A stretch of DNA of 45,157 nt from the NCBI GenBank assembly GCA_964424335.1, contig CAYRIY010000019.1, positions 1 through 45,157 on the forward strand, in the 5' to 3' direction. Origin of the DNA: CAYRIY01 sp964424335 (lineage in GTDB: Bacteria; Bacillota; Limnochordia; DTU080; RSA5). The position numbers and the translations under genes are program-made. This document shows positions 6,984 through 14,893 of the stretch, piece by piece. How positions within the stretch are numbered: position 1 is the first letter of the stretch; every line of letters begins with the position of its first letter. Below the pieces are notes generated by a model. That model was given only the letters and a program-made list of their open reading frames with translations, searched no databases and was not told where the DNA came from.

Positions 6984-7829
6984 GTGGAAGGCCGTATCGT
7001 CTTGAAGGACGGAGAGCTCCTTGCGGTCCCGACGGTCACCCTAGACGTGGCAGCCGAAGCGATCTGCTTTGGCCATAGCCTGTTTGAGACGATGCTGGTA
7101 CGTCCGTACGGAGAGGACGGGCTCTTTCGGCTCGAGGCGCACCTCGATCGCATGCTCGGTTCCGCCAAGCGACTCGGATGGACCCTCGGACCCGGTGTCG
7201 AAACCTTGTCCGCTTGGGTGCGGCTTGCTGCGAGCCACTTTAAATCGCAGCGCCAGGGCTATGGCCGCCTGCGGCTGACCGCCCTTTGGCCGCGTGCGGA
7301 CCAAAGGCCTGAGACGATTGTGACCATCGTGCCCTACGATCCGCCAGAGCTTCCCGCCCGCGTCGTAACGACCGACGTGCGGGTGCCGTGGACGTACGTG
7401 GACGGTGTACCGGCGCCAAAGTCAGGCAGCAGGGTGGCCTACTCGTTCGCCGAACGGTTTGCGGCGCAGCGCGGGGCTGATGAAGCGCTCCTGGTCGACG
7501 CGGGTGGGAGTCTCGCCGAGGGCGCGAAGACAAATGTATTTGCCGTGTTTGGCGACACGCTCGCAACGCCTGCGATCACGAGCGGCATCCTGGCCGGGAT
7601 TGCAAGGCAGACGCTGATCGAGTTGGCACGCGCTGCAGGCGTGCGGGTCGAGGAGCGGCCGGTTTCGCGCGAGGAGATCTTAAATGGAGGATCGCTGCTC
7701 CTCACCAACTCGCTCTGGGGCGTCCGCCCCGCCATGGAGCTGGATGGAGCCCCGCTTCCCGGAGTTACCGGGACCGCGCGTTCATTGATCGAGGAGTACG
7801 AGCGTGCAGTCCGGAAGGCGTGCACGTGA
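6984..7829 (+). CDS. pabC: Aminodeoxychorismate lyase / class IV aminotransferase (PabC-like)
   Basis: This 281-residue PLP enzyme has the class IV fold. FGHSLFETM near residue 30 is the N-terminal motif, Lys146 in APKSGSRV is the likely Schiff-base lysine, and DEALLVDAGGSLAEGAKTN is the conserved loop that contacts PLP. Next to pabB it most likely splits aminodeoxychorismate into p-aminobenzoate and pyruvate. Branched-chain or D-amino-acid aminotransferases share these motifs, so context decides the call. The GTG start at 6984 follows a GGGGGCG ribosome site. Confidence 0.85.
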   Translation: MEGRIVLKDGELLAVPTVTLDVAAEAICFGHSLFETMLVRPYGEDGLFRLEAHLDRMLGSAKRLGWTLGPGVETLSAWVRLAASHFKSQRQGYGRLRLTALWPRADQRPETIVTIVPYDPPELPARVVTTDVRVPWTYVDGVPAPKSGSRVAYSFAERFAAQRGADEALLVDAGGSLAEGAKTNVFAVFGDTLATPAITSGILAGIARQTLIELARAAGVRVEERPVSREEILNGGSLLLTNSLWGVRPAMELDGAPLPGVTGTARSLIEEYERAVRKACT

Positions 7830-7872
7830 CCGCGCCGCGCTAAGCCAAAGTATGGCGCTACACAAGCCAAAC

Positions 7873-7881
7873 TGTTATAAT
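7873..7881 (+). promoter_or_regulatory. Extended -10 promoter of pdxS
   Basis: TGTTATAAT is a perfect -10 (7876-7881) with an upstream TG. No good -35 is visible at 16-18 bp. Transcription would begin near 7888, giving a leader of about 67 nt. Confidence 0.65.
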
Positions 7882-7954
7882 CGCGCACGAGGAAGTTGAT
7901 CGCAAGGCGTAGTTTGGCTTCGATTGTTCCCAGCGCATGAGGAGGCGGTAACAT

Positions 7955-8800
7955 ATGGCAGATAAAGGAACGACTCGAGTAAAAGAAGGATTGGCGGAAA
8001 TGTTGAAGGGCGGCGTCATCATGGACGTCACGACGNNNNNNNNNNCGCTCGAGCGCGTGCCGGCAGACATCCGCGCCGCCGGCGGCGTCGCCCGCATGGC
8101 GGATCCGGAAGTGATCGAACGCATCATGGAGGCCGTGACGATTCCGGTGATGGCCAAGGCGCGCATCGGCCACTTCGTCGAGGCCCAGATCCTCGAGGCG
8201 ATGGGCGTCGATTTCATCGACGAGAGCGAGGTCCTCACGCCCGCCGATGAGGCTTATCATATCGACAAACACAAGTTTAAGGCGCCTTTCGTCTGCGGCG
8301 CTCGCAACTTGGGCGAGGCTTTGCGGCGCATCGGCGAAGGCGCGGCGATGATCCGCACCAAGGGCGAGGCCGGAACGGGCGATATCGTCGAGGCCGTTCG
8401 CCACATCCGCAAAGTGATGGACGAGATTCGCTGGGTGCACAACGCTCCCGAAGAGGAGCTCATGGCGATCGCCAAGGAGCTCAACGCACCGTACGACCTG
8501 GTCCGAGTGGTGCACGAGACGGGCAAGCTCCCCGTCGTCAACTTCGCGGCCGGCGGAGTCGCGACGCCTGCGGATGCCGCGTTGATGATGCAGCTCGGCG
8601 CGGAAGGTGTCTTCGTCGGGTCCGGCATCTTTAAATCGGACAATCCCGAGGCACGTGCGAAGGCCGTTGTCGAAGCAGTGGCCAACTACCAGGACCCCGA
8701 GTTGCTTGCCCGGGTCTCCAAGGGGATCGGCGAAGCGATGAGGGGCATGCACGTCGGCGGCGTGCCCGAAGAGGAGCGTCTTGCAAGCCGCGGCTGGTAA
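7955..8800 (+). CDS. pdxS: Pyridoxal 5'-phosphate synthase subunit PdxS, interrupted by an assembly gap
   Basis: PdxS builds PLP from ribose 5-phosphate, glyceraldehyde 3-phosphate and ammonia in a 12+12 complex with PdxT. The catalytic signatures are present: GGVIMDV (Asp), PVMAKARIGH (first Lys) and IRTKGEAGTG (second Lys), then GGVATPADAA and GSGIFKS for phosphate binding. A run of ten Ns (8036-8045) replaces part of helix 1 between MDVTT and LERVPADIR. The product is 281 codons as written, 13 short of the usual 294, so the real gap should be about 49 bases. The frame survives only by chance. The ATG follows a GAGGAGG ribosome site. pdxT follows after an intrinsic hairpin. Confidence 0.95.
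   Translation: MADKGTTRVKEGLAEMLKGGVIMDVTTXXXXLERVPADIRAAGGVARMADPEVIERIMEAVTIPVMAKARIGHFVEAQILEAMGVDFIDESEVLTPADEAYHIDKHKFKAPFVCGARNLGEALRRIGEGAAMIRTKGEAGTGDIVEAVRHIRKVMDEIRWVHNAPEEELMAIAKELNAPYDLVRVVHETGKLPVVNFAAGGVATPADAALMMQLGAEGVFVGSGIFKSDNPEARAKAVVEAVANYQDPELLARVSKGIGEAMRGMHVGGVPEEERLASRGW
8036..8045. other. Assembly gap (10 Ns) inside pdxS
   Basis: Ten undetermined bases join two contigs. Comparison with the usual PdxS length suggests about 39 bases more than shown are missing. Confidence 0.95.
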
Positions 8801-8884
8801 GCGCGAGGCTTATCAATGCAAACAAAAGGCAAGGTAAGATCGACGGCGGGAGCCGAGACGGCCTAAAAGACAGCGTAGACCGAG

Positions 8885-8916
8885 AGGGACTGCCCATCGA
8901 TGGCGGTCCCTTTTTT
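8885..8916 (+). terminator. Intrinsic terminator between pdxS and pdxT
   Basis: AGGGACTGCC (8885-8894) pairs with GGCGGTCCCT (8902-8911) around a 7-base loop, with one G-T wobble, followed by six Ts. It sits 20 bp before the pdxT start and must be read through for the two subunits to be made from one transcript. Confidence 0.8.
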
Positions 8917-8936
8917 GTAAAAGGGGCGTGGGACCA

Positions 8937-9518
8937 ATGAAAATCGGAGTCCTAGCCCTGCAGGGTTCCGTAGACGAGCACATGCGCTCGCTCAGGCGCA
9001 TGAAGGTCGAGGCTACGGCCGTTCGCAGGGCTGAACAAGTCTATGAAGTGGACGGATTGATCCTCCCCGGCGGGGAGAGCACGACGCTCGGCAAGTTGAC
9101 CAAGAAGTACGGGATCGACCGAGCGATCAAAGAGCGGGCCGATCAGGGCATGCCGATCTATGGAACGTGCGCCGGGATGATTCTCATGGCCAAGGAGATC
9201 ACCGGCGGCGAGCCGGCGCACTTGGGCTTGATGGATCTTGCAGTGACTCGCAACGCATCGGGGCGCCAAGTCGACAGTTTCGAGGCGGACCTCGAGATCC
9301 CGGAAATCGGCGGAGCGCCTTTTCGCGCCGTTTTTATCAGGGCGCCTTTCATCGACCGAACGGGGGACGGCGTACAGGTATTGGCGCGCGTCGGCGATAC
9401 ACCGGTCTTTGCACGCCAAGGCAATCTCCTCGCCTCGTCGTTTCATCCCGAGTTGACCGATGATGACCGCATTCATGAGCTGTTCGTGCAGATCGTGTTG
9501 CGCCAGCCCCGTGTGTGA
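8937..9518 (+). CDS. pdxT: Pyridoxal 5'-phosphate synthase glutaminase subunit PdxT
   Basis: This 193-residue class I glutamine amidotransferase supplies ammonia to PdxS. The catalytic triad is visible: Cys78 in YGTCAG, His170 and Glu172 in SSFHPELT. LALQGSVDEH at the N-terminus and LPGGEST are the family motifs forming the oxyanion region and PdxS contact. Length is normal. The ATG at 8937 is preferred over a GTG at 8928 because AAGGGG lies ten bases before the ATG but almost touches the GTG. It is paired with pdxS, separated by a terminator-like hairpin. Confidence 0.95.
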   Translation: MKIGVLALQGSVDEHMRSLRRMKVEATAVRRAEQVYEVDGLILPGGESTTLGKLTKKYGIDRAIKERADQGMPIYGTCAGMILMAKEITGGEPAHLGLMDLAVTRNASGRQVDSFEADLEIPEIGGAPFRAVFIRAPFIDRTGDGVQVLARVGDTPVFARQGNLLASSFHPELTDDDRIHELFVQIVLRQPRV

Positions 9519-9564
9519 TGCAGCATGCTCGTATGTGAGGCCCATCTGAGGAGAGACTACCCCT

Positions 9565-9607
9565 AAAAGGCTGCCCGTACCTGCAGTTCCTGCAATCGGC
9601 GGCTTTT
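9565..9607 (+). terminator. Possible terminator after pdxT
   Basis: AAAAGGCTGCC (9565-9575) can pair with GGCGGCTTTT (9598-9607) with one bulged G and one G-T wobble. The loop is 22 bases, so confidence is limited. Confidence 0.45.
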
Positions 9608-9631
9608 CGACAACAAGGGGGCTAGTCAGCC

Positions 9632-10759
9632 GTGCCCAGGCGTCGCATCGAAAAGGTCCGCATTGCGCTCATCGCTTTGTTGGTCGGTTTGGTTCTTGGG
9701 TTTGCCATCGGCCTGCCATTTGGCGGACGGCCGGGAAATGTTCCTCCACTCATATCCGGAATGCGGGCTCCCGACGGACGGCTGGTGGCCGACGGCTCGG
9801 ACCCTGCCGTAGCAGACGAAAGCGCCATCATCCGGGCGGTCGAGCGCGTCGGCCCCGCAGTGGTGAAATTGTCCGTGACCCACCGCTCGTTCATGGATAG
9901 CCTCTTCGGGCGCGTGCCGATCGAAGAGGAGGGATTGGGCTCAGGGGTCATCGTCGATGCCTCGGGACTTATCATCACGAACCACCACGTAGTGGCAGAT
10001 TCGGATCAAATCGAGGTGTCGCTGCCCGACGGACGTATCTTTCAAGGAGAAGTGATCGGCGCTTATCCGGAATCGGACATCGCCGTCGTGCGGATTGAGG
10101 GAGACAACTTGCCCCAAGCCGAGATCGCCACCGATGAGCTCCAGGTGGGGCAACTCGTGATCGCCATCGGAAATCCTTTCGGCCTCGATTACTCCGTCAC
10201 GACGGGCATCGTGAGCGCCCTTCGCCGCGAGCTTGCCGTGGGCGGGGGCGACGTGCTATCCAACCTCATTCAGACCGACGCAGCGATCAACCCGGGGAAT
10301 TCCGGCGGTCCGCTTGTCGACCGAAACGGGCGAGTCGTCGGGATCAACACCGCCGTATTGCGAAGTGTGGGCGGTTTTGAGGCGCAAGGCCTTGGTTTTG
10401 CGATTCCGATCAACGAGGCAAGGGCGGTTGCGCAAGACATCGTCAATTCGGGGCGGCCGGCGCGGCTAGGCATCTTGGGGGGCACGCTGACGCCTTCCGT
10501 CGCGCGGGCGGTGGAACGATCGACCGGGACGCCGCTTGGCACAGATCGCGGCGTCTTTGTGCGAGAGGTCGATGCGGGCTCCCCGGCCGCCCGGGCCGGG
10601 CTGATGCCGACGGACGTCATCGTCGCGCTGAACGGGGAGGAAGTTGCCGATGTGACCCAGTTCAGGCAGATGATCCGAGAGGCGGGCGCGGGGGCGACCG
10701 TCCGGCTGGACATCATGCGCATGGGAAAGGCGATGCGGGTCACGGTCGTACTCGATTAG
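9632..10759 (+). CDS. HtrA/DegP-family membrane-anchored serine protease with one PDZ domain
   Basis: This 375-residue protein has a basic N-terminus and a single membrane segment (residues 9-30), then an extracytoplasmic trypsin-like domain. The catalytic triad is visible: His119 in TNHHVV, Asp149 in ESDIAVV and Ser224 in GNSGGPL. A C-terminal PDZ domain (about residues 270-375) contains GVFVREVDAGSPAARAGL. It should degrade or refold misfolded exported proteins, like HtrA/HtrB/YyxA of Bacillus. The GTG at 9632 follows AAGGGGG with ten-base spacing. It stands just upstream of rlmH, the same htrA-rlmH (yyxA-rlmH) order seen in Bacillus and Staphylococcus relatives. Confidence 0.92.
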   Translation: MPRRRIEKVRIALIALLVGLVLGFAIGLPFGGRPGNVPPLISGMRAPDGRLVADGSDPAVADESAIIRAVERVGPAVVKLSVTHRSFMDSLFGRVPIEEEGLGSGVIVDASGLIITNHHVVADSDQIEVSLPDGRIFQGEVIGAYPESDIAVVRIEGDNLPQAEIATDELQVGQLVIAIGNPFGLDYSVTTGIVSALRRELAVGGGDVLSNLIQTDAAINPGNSGGPLVDRNGRVVGINTAVLRSVGGFEAQGLGFAIPINEARAVAQDIVNSGRPARLGILGGTLTPSVARAVERSTGTPLGTDRGVFVREVDAGSPAARAGLMPTDVIVALNGEEVADVTQFRQMIREAGAGATVRLDIMRMGKAMRVTVVLD

Positions 10760-10795
10760 AGGTACTGGGGCTTTCTTGCGAGAAACCCGTCAAGC

Positions 10796-11272
10796 ATGCG
10801 ACTAAAGATCGTTTGCCCCGGCAAGGCAAGAGGGCCTTTCGGCGAACTTGCCCGGGAATATGAGAAGCGCATTGCTACATATGCGCAAGTTGCGCTCATC
10901 GAAGCGCCTGAGGTCCGCTACGTCAAGGAGCCTGCACCCAAAGCGCGCGACCGGATCCTCGCCGAAGAGGCTTTGGGAATCAAGGCCAAACTCGACGCGC
11001 GGGACCACGTCATTGCGCTCGATGTGAGGGGCCGGCGCCTCACATCGGAGGAGTTCGCCGCCTACATCGGTGATCACGCCACCAGAGGCGTCTCGAACTT
11101 CGCGTTTGTCATCGGCGGCTCGCTTGGCCTTGATGCTGCACTTTTGGCAAAGGCGAACCTGTGCCTTTCGCTGTCATCGATGACCTTGCCGCACCTCTTG
11201 GCGCGGGTGGTTCTTCTCGAGCAGATCTACCGCGCGTGCACCATCCTGCGCGGCGAGCCCTACCATAAGTGA
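10796..11272 (+). CDS. rlmH: 23S rRNA (pseudouridine1915-N3)-methyltransferase RlmH
   Basis: This 158-residue SPOUT-class enzyme methylates pseudouridine 1915 in helix 69 of 23S rRNA. The C-terminal SAM-binding knot is unmistakable: FVIGGSLGL, LSLSSMTLPH, LLEQIYRA and the terminal PYHK. Length is typical. The ribosome site before the ATG at 10796 is weak. It follows the HtrA gene by 36 bp and may be cotranscribed with it. The next promoter (rex) begins 29 bp after its stop. Confidence 0.95.
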   Translation: MRLKIVCPGKARGPFGELAREYEKRIATYAQVALIEAPEVRYVKEPAPKARDRILAEEALGIKAKLDARDHVIALDVRGRRLTSEEFAAYIGDHATRGVSNFAFVIGGSLGLDAALLAKANLCLSLSSMTLPHLLARVVLLEQIYRACTILRGEPYHK

Positions 11273-11300
11273 GCCGAGATCGCCGCAAAAGGCGCCTTCG

Positions 11301-11330
11301 TTGACGAGGGATTCCCTGGTGACCTATAAT
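11301..11330 (+). promoter_or_regulatory. Sigma-A promoter of rex
   Basis: TTGACG (11301-11306) and a perfect TATAAT (11325-11330) are separated by 18 bp. The -10 overlaps the Rex-type operator, which fits autorepression. Confidence 0.8.
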
Positions 11331-11344
11331 GAAAGCGTTCACAA
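11327..11344 (+). promoter_or_regulatory. Rex operator overlapping the rex -10 box
   Basis: The 18 bases TAATGAAAGCGTTCACAA match the Rex operator TTGTGAACGCGTTCACAA, as I recall it from Streptomyces, at 15 of 18 positions, with the right half perfect. Binding here would block RNA polymerase at the -10, so Rex probably represses its own transcript until NADH rises. Confidence 0.7.
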
Positions 11345-11408
11345 AGTCGTCCGGGCTTTCGTGGCGCCGTGAAAATAAACCATTCCCCTCGAGAGGGAGG
11401 TTTGCTGC

Positions 11409-12050
11409 TTGCGTTGGAAGAAGATATCGGACGCCGTCGTGCGTCGCCTTCCGCTCTATTTGCGCGTGCTTGAAGAGATCGGTGAAGACGACGACCGCAA
11501 GCTGATGTCCTCTCAGGAGTTGGGCGAGAGGGCAGGCGTCAGCCCGGCACTGGTACGAAAGGACCTGGCGTGGTTTGGTGAGTTTGGCAAACAGGGCGTC
11601 GGGTATGAGATTTCGTACCTAAAAGACGAGCTCCGCAGAATATTAAATTTGAATGACAACATTCGGGTCGCACTGATCGGGGTCGGAAGCCTAGGACAGG
11701 CGCTCACTCGGTACAATCGCAGCAGGTTCGAGTCGGACCGCAGCTTTCGAATCGAGATCGTCGCTCTATTTGACAGCGACCCGGCAAAGTATGGCGTCAA
11801 AGTGGACGGGATCGCGGTCCAACCGTTCGAGGCGTTTGAGGACGTCGCGAAAAAGTTGGGAATCCGGATGGCGATCATCACCGTGCCGGCCCAACACGCT
11901 CAAGAGGTCGCCGACAAAGTGGTGCAGGCGGGCATTCGCGCGATTTTGAACTTTGCTCCAACCAAACTCGTGTTGCCGGAAGGCATCCACGTTGCAAGCG
12001 CCGACCTCAGTTTGGAGCTCCAAAGATTGGCCTACTACCTCGATGATTGA
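11409..12050 (+). CDS. rex: Redox-sensing transcriptional repressor Rex
   Basis: Rex is a homodimeric repressor that leaves DNA when NADH/NAD+ rises, switching on genes for low-oxygen respiration and fermentation. This 213-residue copy has an N-terminal winged helix (SSQELGERAGVSPALVRKDLAWFGEFG) and a Rossmann NAD(H) domain with VALIGVGSLGQAL, followed by the FDSDP and ILNFAPTKL motifs. Length is typical. The TTG start at 11409 lies eight bases after GGGAGG. A near-consensus Rex operator sits on its promoter. The genes that follow, for quinone side chain, molybdopterin, Tat export and heme, are plausible members of its regulon through read-through. Confidence 0.95.
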   Translation: MRWKKISDAVVRRLPLYLRVLEEIGEDDDRKLMSSQELGERAGVSPALVRKDLAWFGEFGKQGVGYEISYLKDELRRILNLNDNIRVALIGVGSLGQALTRYNRSRFESDRSFRIEIVALFDSDPAKYGVKVDGIAVQPFEAFEDVAKKLGIRMAIITVPAQHAQEVADKVVQAGIRAILNFAPTKLVLPEGIHVASADLSLELQRLAYYLDD

Positions 12051-12094
12051 CGGCGATATGGTCGCTGCGTGCACAAAGGGGCGCGTGTGAAACA

Positions 12095-13069
12095 GTGAAT
12101 TTGGCACAAGACGTACTCACCCATGTCGGCGCTCCATTGCGCGACGTCGAATACGGGATTCGCAACGCACTCGTGGACGCGTCCCCAGAGACGCAACGAT
12201 TGACCCGCCACCTCACGGATAGCGGAGGAAAGCGTGTCCGTCCGGTGCTTACTCTCCTTTCCGCCCGACTATTCTCCGATGACGTCACTGCGGCAATACC
12301 CGTCGGTATTGCTTCTGAGATGATTCACATGGCGACCTTGGTTCACGATGACGTGATCGACAAGGCGACCACCCGTCGCGGCCACAAGACGGTCAACCAA
12401 GTATGGGGCAATCACGTGAGCGTCTTGGCCGGAGACGCCCTCCTCGCCAAGGCCCTCGTCATCCTGGTCGACTCCGGCAACCTGGCGATCGTACGCGTCA
12501 TGTCGGACATGATCTACCGCATGTGTGAGGGGGAAGTGGCCCAACATGCGACGCTCCGAGATGTCCGCCAATCGGAGGAACAGTACTATTCCCGTATCGA
12601 AAAGAAGACGGCGCTCTTCTTTGCCGCCTGCTGCAAGGCGGGCGCCATGGCGGTCGGCGCATCCGAGGAGAGCGCCTCGGCGATGTGGGATTACGGGCGC
12701 AACCTCGGCATGGCCTTTCAGGTGATCGACGATCTCCTCGACGTCAGCGCGACGGAGCAAGTCGTGGGTAAACCCGTCGGTCACGACGTCCGCTCAGGCG
12801 TCCTCACACTTCCTGTCTTATACTTGCTGCGGGATCAACGCTACGAGCAAGAGACGGCCTCGATGATTTCCAAAGGCGACGCGATTTCTGCGGCCGACAT
12901 CGATCGCCTCCTTTCGTGGGTGCGTGAGAACGGCGCGCTCGATTACACCCGCAGAAAAGCGGAGTCCTTTGCAGACGAGGCGAAGAAAGCGCTCGAATGC
13001 GTCCCGGACAGCGCGGCCAAAGACCTCCTTTACCAAATGGTCGAGGCAGTGCTCACCCGCAATTTCTAG
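12095..13069 (+). CDS. hepT: Polyprenyl diphosphate synthase (heptaprenyl synthase component II-like)
   Basis: This 324-residue trans-prenyltransferase elongates farnesyl or geranylgeranyl diphosphate with isopentenyl diphosphate, most likely to make the menaquinone side chain. GGKRVRP binds the substrate diphosphate. The two Asp-rich magnesium motifs are LVHDDVID and QVIDDLLD. A small residue (Ala) stands five before the first Asp, typical of long-chain synthases. In Bacillus this subunit pairs with HepS, which is not encoded here, so a single-component synthase is possible. The GTG at 12095 is chosen because of AAAGGGG upstream; a TTG overlapping the rex stop (12047) is the alternative. It follows rex by 44 bp. 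Confidence 0.88.
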   Translation: MNLAQDVLTHVGAPLRDVEYGIRNALVDASPETQRLTRHLTDSGGKRVRPVLTLLSARLFSDDVTAAIPVGIASEMIHMATLVHDDVIDKATTRRGHKTVNQVWGNHVSVLAGDALLAKALVILVDSGNLAIVRVMSDMIYRMCEGEVAQHATLRDVRQSEEQYYSRIEKKTALFFAACCKAGAMAVGASEESASAMWDYGRNLGMAFQVIDDLLDVSATEQVVGKPVGHDVRSGVLTLPVLYLLRDQRYEQETASMISKGDAISAADIDRLLSWVRENGALDYTRRKAESFADEAKKALECVPDSAAKDLLYQMVEAVLTRNF

Positions 13070-13126
13070 TCGCATTGCATCACATAATTTCGTTCGGGTA
13101 CCGCCTGGCGTAGGAGGCATAACCCA

Positions 13127-13606
13127 ATGCGGATCGGCGTAATTACGGTGAGCGACGGCGTTCACGCTGGAGAGCGGGAAGATAAGAGCGGCGCCGCGAT
13201 CCGCGAGTACGTCGAGCGAAACGGCGGCACGGTAGAGCGTTATCGCGTCGTTCCCGACGAAATCGAGCTGATCCAAGGCGAGCTCGTGTCGATGGCGGAC
13301 GATTTTGACGTGGACGTCCTCTTTACGACGGGCGGAACCGGGCTCGCGCCCCGAGATGTCACGCCTGAGGCGACCCGCAGCGTGATCGACCGGGAGGCGC
13401 CTGGCTTTGCGGAGGCCATTCGGCTCGAGTCGCTAAAAAAGACCCGGCGAGCCATGCTCTCGAGAGGCATAGCCGGGACGCGGGGGCGGACGCTCATCAT
13501 CAACCTCCCCGGCAGCACTCGGGGGGTTGTCGAGTCACTTGACGCGATTTTTGATCAATTGGAGCACGCCGTTGCGCTGCTAAGGGATCGACCGATCGAT
13601 CATTGA
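13127..13606 (+). CDS. mogA: Molybdopterin adenylyltransferase MogA/MoaB
   Basis: This 159-residue protein of the MogA/MoaB family adenylates molybdopterin before molybdenum insertion. Visible motifs are VITVSDG near the start, FTTGGTGLAPRDVTPEAT (the MPT-binding loop), TRGRTLIINLPGS and a C-terminal amphipathic helix. The ATG follows TAGGAGGC with good spacing. It is followed by a MoeA-type gene 25 bp on, which would carry out the next step. Confidence 0.92.
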   Translation: MRIGVITVSDGVHAGEREDKSGAAIREYVERNGGTVERYRVVPDEIELIQGELVSMADDFDVDVLFTTGGTGLAPRDVTPEATRSVIDREAPGFAEAIRLESLKKTRRAMLSRGIAGTRGRTLIINLPGSTRGVVESLDAIFDQLEHAVALLRDRPIDH

Positions 13607-13631
13607 CATGGTGAGGGAGGCGCTTTCCCCG

Positions 13632-14618
13632 TTGAAAAAGATTCGTGTGGAAGATGCGGTTGGGAGCGTCCTGTGCCACGACATCACGCGAATCGTTCCG
13701 GGTGAGGTGCAGGAGGCGGCATTTAAGAAAGGGCATATCGTACGGGCTGAAGATATCGAGGAATTGCTCAAGCTCGGCAAGGACCACATCTTCGTCTGGG
13801 AGCCCGAGGAGGGCATGGTGCATGAGGACGACGCCGCTACCCGCATCGCCGCCAAGGCGGCTGGGCCCGGCGTTTCGTTTTCGCAGCCTTCGGAAGGAAA
13901 GGTCGAGCTGACGGCGGAGCATCCCGGCGTTCTCAAAGTAAACGTCGAAGCGCTGCGCCGGATCAACAGCATCGACCAAGTCACCCTCGTCACGCGCCGC
14001 CACAACGACCCGGTTCTTCACGCGGGCGATCAGGTTGCCGGAACCCGCGTGATTCCGCTGGTCATCGAAGAGGCGAAAGTCGCGGCTGCGGAAGGGGTGT
14101 GCCGCGATGCCGGGCCGATCTTGCAGGTAGCTCCCTTTGTCTTGCGCCGCGTGGGCGTCGTCGTGACGGGAAACGAAGTGTTCCACGGCAGGATCCAAGA
14201 TGGATTTGGTCCGGTCTTACGAGAGAAGTTCTCTGCGCTCGGTTGCGAAGTCATCGACGTTGCGTATGCGCCGGACGATCAATCCGAGATCGTAGCAAAG
14301 ATTCACCGCTTTGTGGACCTCGGCGCGCAACTGATCGTTGCCACCGGCGGTATGTCCGTCGATCCCGACGATCGGACGCCCGGCGCCATCAAGGCGACCG
14401 GGGCGCACATTGTGTCGTATGGCATGCCGGTGCTTCCGGGGAATATGTACCTTGTCGCCTATCTTGGCGACGTGCCGGTGATGGGCCTGCCCGGGTGCGT
14501 GATGTTCAAAGAGACGACCGCCTTCGACTACATCGTTCCCCGGGTTTTGACGGGAGAGAGGCTGACCCGTGCCGACATCGTCGAGCTTGGGCACGGAGGT
14601 TTGCTGCGTCCGTGTTAG
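13632..14618 (+). CDS. Molybdopterin-binding protein, MoeA-like
   Basis: This protein of about 328 residues carries the MoCF-binding domain in its C-terminal half (VVVTGNEV, VATGGMSVDPDDRTPGAIKATGA, LPGNM, GLPGCVMF) and an N-terminal region like the front of MoeA (AVGSVLCHDITRIVPG). It is about 70 residues shorter than classical MoeA and lacks a normal C-terminal beta-barrel domain IV, a form common in Firmicutes and Clostridia and usually called molybdopterin-binding protein. It may insert molybdate or act as a cofactor-binding regulator. The TTG at 13632 is preferred: it follows GAGGGAGG, and I recall homologues starting at this KKIRVEDAVG point. ATG 13608 has no ribosome site. Confidence 0.8.
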   Translation: MKKIRVEDAVGSVLCHDITRIVPGEVQEAAFKKGHIVRAEDIEELLKLGKDHIFVWEPEEGMVHEDDAATRIAAKAAGPGVSFSQPSEGKVELTAEHPGVLKVNVEALRRINSIDQVTLVTRRHNDPVLHAGDQVAGTRVIPLVIEEAKVAAAEGVCRDAGPILQVAPFVLRRVGVVVTGNEVFHGRIQDGFGPVLREKFSALGCEVIDVAYAPDDQSEIVAKIHRFVDLGAQLIVATGGMSVDPDDRTPGAIKATGAHIVSYGMPVLPGNMYLVAYLGDVPVMGLPGCVMFKETTAFDYIVPRVLTGERLTRADIVELGHGGLLRPC

Positions 14619-14665
14619 GGACATCGAGCGGTGTTCCGACCGGATGAGGGAGAGGAGATGAGACG

Positions 14666-14893
14666 TTGGGCCCGTTTGGCGCAACCGAGCTAATCATCAT
14701 CTTGGTTTTGGCATTAATCATTTTTGGGCCGGGAAAGCTGCCGGACGTCGGCAGAGCGATCGGCAAGAGCATGCGCGAATTCAAGAAAGCTTCGAGCGGG
14801 ATCGAGGACGATGTGAATGGGGCAGGAGGAGACTCCAAGTCTGAGGACAGCAAGTCCAAAGGCGGCGAGTCCGGCGGCGGACAAGGCTCTTGA
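14666..14893 (+). CDS. tatA: Twin-arginine translocase subunit TatA
   Basis: This 75-residue TatA/E protein forms the pore of the Tat pathway that exports folded proteins. It has a short N-terminal membrane helix (LIIILVLALIIF), the FGPGKLPD hinge with the conserved Phe-Gly, and an amphipathic helix (VGRAIGKSMREFKKA), then a Gly/Ser/Lys-rich tail. The TTG at 14666 is eight bases after GAGGAG. The last 77 bases overlap the predicted start of the first tatC in another frame. Confidence 0.93.
   Translation: MGPFGATELIIILVLALIIFGPGKLPDVGRAIGKSMREFKKASSGIEDDVNGAGGDSKSEDSKSKGGESGGGQGS

Noticed and set aside
7439..8752. A 437-codon minus-strand frame across pabC and pdxS
   Set aside because: It crosses two real genes and the assembly gap and is antisense to both, so it is a shadow frame.
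8801..8884. Possible T-box or other riboswitch before the pdxT hairpin
   Set aside because: The terminator is clear, but no T-box sequence or conserved aptamer pattern could be found upstream.
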